Assembly (NCBI GenBank): GCA_041648505.1
Contig: JBAZOY010000050.1
Coordinates: forward strand, 1 to 18,319
Reading direction: 5' to 3'
DNA length: 18,319 nt
Source: JBAZOY01 sp041648505
Lineage (GTDB): Bacteria > Desulfobacterota > Syntrophia > Syntrophales > CG2-30-49-12
How positions within the stretch are numbered: position 1 is the stretch's first letter; each line of letters opens with the position of its first letter. Shown here piece after piece: positions 15,600-18,319 of this stretch. The translations under genes were made by a program, and so were the position numbers. The notes beneath the pieces were generated by a model. That model worked only from the letters and a program-made list of their open reading frames with translations, was not told the DNA's origin and ran no database searches.

Positions 15600-15856
15600 G
15601 TGCTTAGAATATTGGTAATTTCGTTTTCCACCCACTCATATTCCGGTGCTGGAGGGAAAACGGGATCTGTGGCATCTTCCTGTTGATTAATCCAAGCTGC
15701 CAGTTCGCCAATGCTTCCAAATGATGATGTGATGCGGAGGGCCTGTTCCTCTAATCCTTCGGGAGAGGAACCGAAATCAATGCCAAACGTAGCCACTCCA
15801 GCCATGGCGCGGCGAGACGCTCTCTCTAAAAGAACATGCGCGAGCAGGAGGGACAA
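15596..15856 (-). pseudogene. 86-codon unknown frame, 5' end cut by element B
   Basis: The frame ends ENEITNILST and contains RAMAGVATFGIDFGSSPEGLEEQALRI, then GELAAWINQQ. I do not recognise a family. Its first sense codons lie directly against hairpin element B, and reading further upstream runs into the element and a stop within it. The only starts are a TTG at 15856, on the element boundary, and an ATG at 15805; neither has a ribosome site. The simplest reading is a gene whose 5' part was removed by insertion or rearrangement. It is translationally linked, through a 13-codon ORF, to the HEPN gene and could encode a partner such as an antitoxin; that is a guess from position only. Confidence 0.4.
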
Positions 15857-15918
15857 TTCGGGGGACAGTATACGTAATTCAATCTTTCCTACCTAAATTG
15901 TGTATACTGTCCCCCGAA
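15857..15918. mobile_element. Hairpin element B, MITE/REP-like
   Basis: Perfect 17-bp arms, TTCGGGGGACAGTATAC (15857-15873) and its reverse complement (15902-15918), enclose 28 nt of AT-rich sequence that can extend the stem by AATT after two mismatches. The outer TTCGGGGGACA matches element A. The arm end GAA is shared with the adjoining palindrome P1. There is no coding capacity. The form is that of a RAYT-mobilised REP/MITE. Confidence 0.65.
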
Positions 15919-15952
15919 CACGCTCAGCCGCCGCAGGCGGTCGGGCGTGTTC
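15916..15952. repeat. GC-rich palindrome P1 at a cassette boundary
   Basis: GAACACGC (15916-15923) pairs with GCGTGTTC (15945-15952), with an inner CCGCC/GGCGG stem. Its core TCAGCCGCCGCAGGCGG (15924-15940) recurs exactly in P4 (17912-17928). It abuts the 3' end of attC site 1. Confidence 0.65.
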
Positions 15953-16036
15953 GATGGTCTTAACCAGCGCGGAGCAAACACCATTGCGAAAAACGCGTCC
16001 CGCTTATTCCGCGTCTGGTTGAAGGCTGTGTTATCA
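15946..16036 (-). other. attC-like integron recombination site 1
   Basis: On the minus strand: R'' box TGATAAC (16030-16036) five nt after a gene stop, a 6-nt spacer, L'' TTCAACCAGACGCGGA (16008-16023), a loop with GTTTTTC (15988-15994), then L' TCCGCGCTGGTTAA (15960-15973). L'' pairs perfectly with L' except for two extrahelical bases, C after TT and A after CCAG, the canonical attC pattern. The expected R' GTT is absent: seven nt after L' the sequence reads GAACACG, the end of palindrome P1, so the site may be worn or its partner box replaced. Total span is 91 nt, as in site 2. Confidence 0.6.
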
Positions 16037-16041
16037 GAGAT

Positions 16042-16434
16042 TTATTTATTTTTCCTCTTGCAAACTGTTATATAAAAGGCGTCATCGAGATCGCCAGGTT
16101 CCGAGTAAATCCATGTTGATTCTTCCAATGTTTTCATAGGCTCGTCTCGAAATGTTATTCTGCCTGCTAGCCTCTTGTATCTTCTTCGCGTGCAGTCCAC
16201 TTCTCTAAGTTCAATATATTCCTCCCATACTTTAGATTCGCATTTTTCAGTGGGAACAGATTTGTACCAGACTTGAACTGTATTTTTATCGGGATAGACG
16301 ATGCTGTCCTTATCATAAAAGAATTCATAGCCAACCATATTTGTGAAGAATTTATTCCAAGACTCTGCTTCACAAATTGAATACAATCCAGAAACTAATA
16401 ACAATGTAAAGCATAATATTAGGAATGTTTTCAT
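16042..16434 (-). CDS. Secreted Adhesin_E-like protein
   Basis: The 130-residue product has a clear Sec signal peptide (KTFLILCFTLLLVSGLYSI, then CEAES). No lipobox is convincing, although a cysteine (C20) lies near the cleavage zone. The mature part has the pattern YEFFYDKDSI, TVQVWYKSV, REVDCTRRRY, ESTWIYSEPGD, and a final VCKRKNK, which resembles the surface-adhesin protein E fold (Adhesin_E), common in small Gram-negative periplasmic proteins. The two conserved cysteines (in EVDC and ITVC) may form a disulfide. The ATG at 16434 follows CGGAGG with a 6-nt spacer; upstream codons to 16548 would cross palindrome P2 and an attC-like site, so are not coding. It is bracketed by two attC-like sites, the layout of a single-gene integron cassette. 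Confidence 0.75.
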   Translation of the reverse strand: MKTFLILCFTLLLVSGLYSICEAESWNKFFTNMVGYEFFYDKDSIVYPDKNTVQVWYKSVPTEKCESKVWEEYIELREVDCTRRRYKRLAGRITFRDEPMKTLEESTWIYSEPGDLDDAFYITVCKRKNK

Positions 16435-16471
16435 TTGATCCTCCGATTTGTATATATTTACCTGATTACGG

Positions 16472-16505
16472 CGTTCATCCTGACCGCTTGCGGTCAGGAT
16501 GAACG
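16472..16505. repeat. Perfect palindrome P2 at a cassette boundary
   Basis: Two 16-bp arms, CGTTCATCCTGACCGC (16472-16487) and its exact complement (16490-16505), are separated by TT. It begins on the R' box of attC site 2 and lies about 40 nt before the start of the secreted-protein gene. Its GTTCAxCCxGACCG pattern matches P3. Confidence 0.75.
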
Positions 16506-16588
16506 TAAAGATAACCCGCCGGGGCCGGAACCCTGGCAGAAAAACCACAGACTGGAATTCCCCGGTCGGGTTGATTGATTCGTTATGC
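16498..16588 (-). other. attC-like integron recombination site 2
   Basis: On the minus strand: R'' GCATAAC (16582-16588), which contains the TAA stop of the preceding gene as in typical cassettes; a 6-nt spacer; L'' ATCAACCCGACCGGGG (16560-16575); a loop with GTTTTTC (16539-16545); L' CCCCGGCGGGTTAT (16511-16524); a 6-nt spacer; and R' GTTCATC (16498-16504). L'' and L' pair fully except for extrahelical C and A, the classical attC asymmetry. The R' GTT is present. Span is 91 nt. GCATAAC is a known variant in Vibrio repeats. This is the better of the two sites. Confidence 0.72.
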
Positions 16589-16807
16589 AGTCTTTTGGAT
16601 CAATTTCTTGTCGAGTTCGAGCTCATAAGAGAGGATCGTTTTAATGTTCATCTTTTTGGAAGCGTTAAGAATTTCAATTCCGACTATTTTATTCTCGGAT
16701 GTCGTATCTAAATTGACACCCTCGGAAATCTCAACTACCCCGTCCGGTTTCTGGGTTCCCAGTTTGATATATACGGCGTCAACCTCAGCATCATAATGGA
16801 CTTTCAT
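16583..16807 (-). CDS. DUF2283 protein, putative antitoxin
   Basis: The 74-residue protein is a typical DUF2283 member: KVHYDAEVDAVYIKLG at the start, then GVVEISEGVNLDTTSENKIVGIEILNASK. This small all-beta family is often encoded next to DUF4258 or RelE/BrnT-like proteins and is thought to serve as antitoxin; here the DUF4258 gene directly precedes it with ATGA overlap. AAGGAAGGAACAC before the ATG at 16807 gives a good ribosome site. The C-terminal tail (SYELELDKKLIQKTA) is charged and could wrap the partner. Its stop codon lies inside the R'' box of attC site 2, as expected for a cassette gene. Confidence 0.85.
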   Translation of the reverse strand: MKVHYDAEVDAVYIKLGTQKPDGVVEISEGVNLDTTSENKIVGIEILNASKKMNIKTILSYELELDKKLIQKTA

Positions 16808-17037
16808 GTGTTCCTTCCTTTTTTCAATGGATAATTTGTTATTACCGTTGCCGTATCCCCGGCAATGGAGACGACGATTTTCAGCGGATACTGAAAACCG
16901 GTAACATCTCGGATGATCTCATGTTCTCCCTGACGCAAATTCATGCCGGTCAAAATTGTAGAAATTATTGACTCTGGAATTTTGTAAAGACTTGCCCGCC
17001 TTTTAGCATGTCGCGAGAATTTTATTTTCATGCCCAT
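16804..17037 (-). CDS. DUF4258 protein, putative RelE-fold toxin
   Basis: The 77-residue protein has the DUF4258 signature KFSRHAKRRASLYKIPESIISTIL, then GFQYPLKIVVSIAGDTATVITNYP, which suggests a RelE/BrnT-like small mRNA-interferase fold. Toxin activity is inferred from family pairing with DUF2283, not from a proven residue. The start is uncertain: GTG at 17040, ATG at 17037 and ATG at 17031 are in frame; 17037 is used. It lies 7 nt after the stop of the 279-residue gene and overlaps the DUF2283 gene by 4 bp, so the three are probably co-transcribed. Here the presumed toxin precedes the antitoxin, opposite to the commonest order but known for HigBA-like and BrnTA systems. Confidence 0.82.
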   Translation of the reverse strand: MGMKIKFSRHAKRRASLYKIPESIISTILTGMNLRQGEHEIIRDVTGFQYPLKIVVSIAGDTATVITNYPLKKGRNT

Positions 17038-17044
17038 CACATTT

Positions 17045-17884
17045 TTATTTCTGTTCCCAACTTAATACACGATACTGACCCCTGGCTATTTGAAAGAAAA
17101 GTGCGTTCTTCGTCATTGCACAGTAACACGCTCCTTTGTTCGTATGATTTATACAATGGTCAGATGGATAAATCCATTGATCCTCTCCTTTAAATGTGGG
17201 AACACTTTCGATTATGTTCTTTATTTCTGCTGTCTTCAAGACATTATTTTTGTAAGGAATCATTGTCACCTTCAGTTGGTCATGGAACTTGCTTGCATAT
17301 TTTTCAAATCCAGACGATTTTTCCACATCTATCCCCTTTACAACGGTTCCTGGTTTCCTGACTACGACCGGTGAGGGTTCACCCCATACCTTCAATTCCC
17401 ATTCTGAGAGCGTCCTGCTCTGTGCAACATTCTCGGCAGCCCTCACCAAGCGCAGATAATCCTCCGTGCTATCAATTGATGTCCAGTTCAGATCTCTGCA
17501 CCCTGGGAGATGAGCAATGACAATCGAGTCAAATGGGCAGTGGGGTGGTAAGGGTATCAGTTCTGCACACCAAAGGTATTTCAGATACAGGTTCAAGACT
17601 TTTTGTGCGATTCCTATTCTGAATCGTCCGTTTCGCAGGCAATCGGGAAATTCCGATGAGAGATTGTTGCTAATATCAACGACATTTGACAGATGACCTT
17701 CTTCTGTGATCGGAGAGTTATACTTATTTGCTATCTCACGGAGCTTTTCCCGCAAAGCATTGCGAAAAAGGTTCCTACTCGTTTCCGATGCTGTTTTGGA
17801 GTATGTATTTGATCTCCCAAGGGCACCAAATATTGACATCGTCAAGAACTCGTTTCTAAGAAATTTTTCGTTGTCAGTTCCCAT
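17045..17884 (-). CDS. Unrecognised 279-residue protein
   Basis: I do not recognise this family with certainty. The N-terminal half is helical and charged; a segment in the middle (KVLNLYLKYLWCAELIPLPPHCPFDS) is distinctive and recalls hypothetical proteins seen near restriction or defence loci, but that is from memory only. The C-terminus has a Cys/His cluster (H243, C244, H247, C253, C255 in DHCINHTNKGACYC) that might bind zinc. There is no signal peptide or membrane segment, so it is probably cytosolic. The ATG at 17884 has AGGGAA close upstream and lies just after palindromes P4 and P3. It is followed within 7 nt by the DUF4258/DUF2283 pair and may form one cassette with them. Confidence 0.7.
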   Translation of the reverse strand: MGTDNEKFLRNEFLTMSIFGALGRSNTYSKTASETSRNLFRNALREKLREIANKYNSPITEEGHLSNVVDISNNLSSEFPDCLRNGRFRIGIAQKVLNLYLKYLWCAELIPLPPHCPFDSIVIAHLPGCRDLNWTSIDSTEDYLRLVRAAENVAQSRTLSEWELKVWGEPSPVVVRKPGTVVKGIDVEKSSGFEKYASKFHDQLKVTMIPYKNNVLKTAEIKNIIESVPTFKGEDQWIYPSDHCINHTNKGACYCAMTKNALFFQIARGQYRVLSWEQK

Positions 17885-17900
17885 TTCCCTATTCCCGTTC

Positions 17901-17953
17901 GAGCCGCGTGTTCAGCCGCCGCAGGCGGCGACACGCGGTGACAGACGCGGCTC
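17901..17953. repeat. Nested GC-rich palindrome P4
   Basis: GAGCCGCGTGT (17901-17911) can pair with ACAGACGCGGCTC (17941-17953) leaving one bulged G, or alternatively CCGCGTGT (17904-17911) pairs with ACACGCGG (17931-17938). The core TCAGCCGCCGCAGGCGG (17912-17928) is identical to P1. Two competing folds are therefore possible. Confidence 0.6.
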
Positions 17954-17954
17954 C

Positions 17955-17986
17955 GTTCAACCCGACCGCAACCGGTCGGGCTGAAC
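17955..17986. repeat. GC-rich palindrome P3
   Basis: GTTCAACCCGACCG (17955-17968) and CGGTCGGGCTGAAC (17973-17986) pair at 13 of 14 positions around CAAC. It has the same GTTCAxCCxGACCG plan as P2. No U-tract follows on either strand. Confidence 0.65.
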
Positions 17987-18020
17987 AGTGTTTATATATG
18001 GATCTTGTTTAATAACCCAA

Positions 18021-18041
18021 ACACCGCATATTTTGCGGTGT
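18021..18041 (-). terminator. Hairpin, possible weak terminator
   Basis: ACACCGCA (18021-18028) and TGCGGTGT (18034-18041) form a perfect 8-bp stem with a 5-nt loop. On the minus strand it is followed by TTGGGTTATTAAAC, a poor U-tract. It might insulate the cassette genes from transcription entering from the right. Confidence 0.35.
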
Positions 18042-18177
18042 AACACCCCTCGAAAATGCTTTATGTCTTCCATTTAAGAAATTAATTATGGTTCTTTCGT
18101 GAAAAAGTTGAATGAAGGTTTCGCAGCGTTAAAATAACTTAGAATTAGGATAACTTACAATACTTAGATTTATCATT

Positions 18178-18278
18178 GCCGTACTGAATAAGGATTTGAG
18201 TGGTTTGAATGCTATAGAATCAAGATAAAGCATAGAAATAATGCCTTCAAATCCTTTGTAACTCAGTGCTAATACGGC
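18178..18278. repeat. Large imperfect inverted repeat, possible IS/MITE end
   Basis: Arms share GCCGTA (18178-18183) with TACGGC (18273-18278), CTGA (18184-18187) with TCAG (18263-18266), and AAGGATTTGA (18190-18199) with TCAAATCCTT (18247-18256). The outer parts are offset by insertions in the right arm. The 47-nt centre is AT-rich. The form suits a MITE or the end region of an insertion sequence, but no transposase is present to confirm it. Confidence 0.45.
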
Positions 18279-18319
18279 ATGGCAAAATAAATGGAGTTAA
18301 TCTTAACTGATTCCAACAT

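Larger units (their letters stand above)
17885..18319. other. Right-end non-coding region with several palindromes
   Basis: No convincing gene is seen in these 435 nt. It holds palindromes P4 (17901-17953) and P3 (17955-17986), a hairpin at 18021-18041 and an imperfect 101-nt inverted repeat (18178-18278), each listed separately. The sequence from 18060 on is AT-rich, unlike the GC-rich palindromes before it. Confidence 0.5.

Noticed and set aside
14971..15918. CRISPR array suggested by repeated hairpins
   Set aside because: The repeats are not regularly spaced, differ in sequence, and no cas gene is present.
16435..16548. Upstream extension of the secreted-protein gene to 16548
   Set aside because: The extension crosses palindrome P2 and part of an attC-like site and would place the signal peptide internally; the ATG at 16434 has a good ribosome site.
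17706..17984. 92-codon plus-strand ORF across palindromes P3 and P4
   Set aside because: It is antisense to the 279-residue gene and its C-terminus is translated palindrome; no ribosome site.

Overview
The window looks like chromosomal DNA from a deltaproteobacterium in the broad sense (Desulfobacterota, Syntrophales-like). This is inferred from gene content: a complete mreB-mreC-mreD-mrdA-rodA shape cluster, an AhbD-type heme synthase of the siroheme-dependent heme pathway, a bacterial deoxyhypusine-synthase homologue, DUF1015, and several repeat and cassette elements. No rRNA, tRNA or CRISPR array is visible.

Layout. Positions 1-103 (minus) hold the 5' end of what looks like an IS3-type transposase OrfA running off the left edge. 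A GNAT acetyltransferase follows (174-737, minus). Positions 855-6323 (minus) are the rod-shape operon, read right to left: mreB, a strong intergenic hairpin, mreC, mreD, mrdA (PBP2) and rodA, with the last genes overlapping or nearly so. A divergent AT-rich promoter region (about 6324-6524) separates it from a plus-strand set: a PpiD/SurA_N-like periplasmic foldase, dusB and a DUF721/DciA-like protein. The last of these converges with, and overlaps by 20 bp, a minus-strand DUF1015 gene. Plus-strand genes continue with a small alpha/beta hydrolase, ahbD, a DHS-like enzyme and a small Rho_N-like basic protein.

From about 14,950 to the right end the character changes. All genes are on the minus strand, are small or unrecognised, and are separated by hairpins. 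Two 91-nt sites (16498-16588 and 15946-16036) have the architecture of integron attC recombination sites: a GCATAAC-type R'' box at or just after a stop codon, a 6-nt spacer, paired L''/L' arms with the same two extrahelical bases (C and A), and a G-T5-C at the same place in the loop. I read this stretch as a small integron cassette array without a visible integrase (CALIN-like). Its cassettes encode a secreted Adhesin_E-like protein, a DUF4258/DUF2283 toxin-antitoxin-like pair and an unrecognised 279-aa protein. GC-rich palindromes of one family sit at the cassette boundaries.

Between the array and the core genes lies an approximately 0.95-kb segment with two related hairpin elements (sharing TTCGGGGGACA) at its ends. 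The left element supplies the stop codon of a HEPN (Rx4H) protein; the right one abuts the start of an 86-codon frame. Both genes therefore look cut by the elements. The right end (17885-18319) has no convincing gene but contains hairpins and a 101-nt imperfect palindrome that may be an IS or MITE end.
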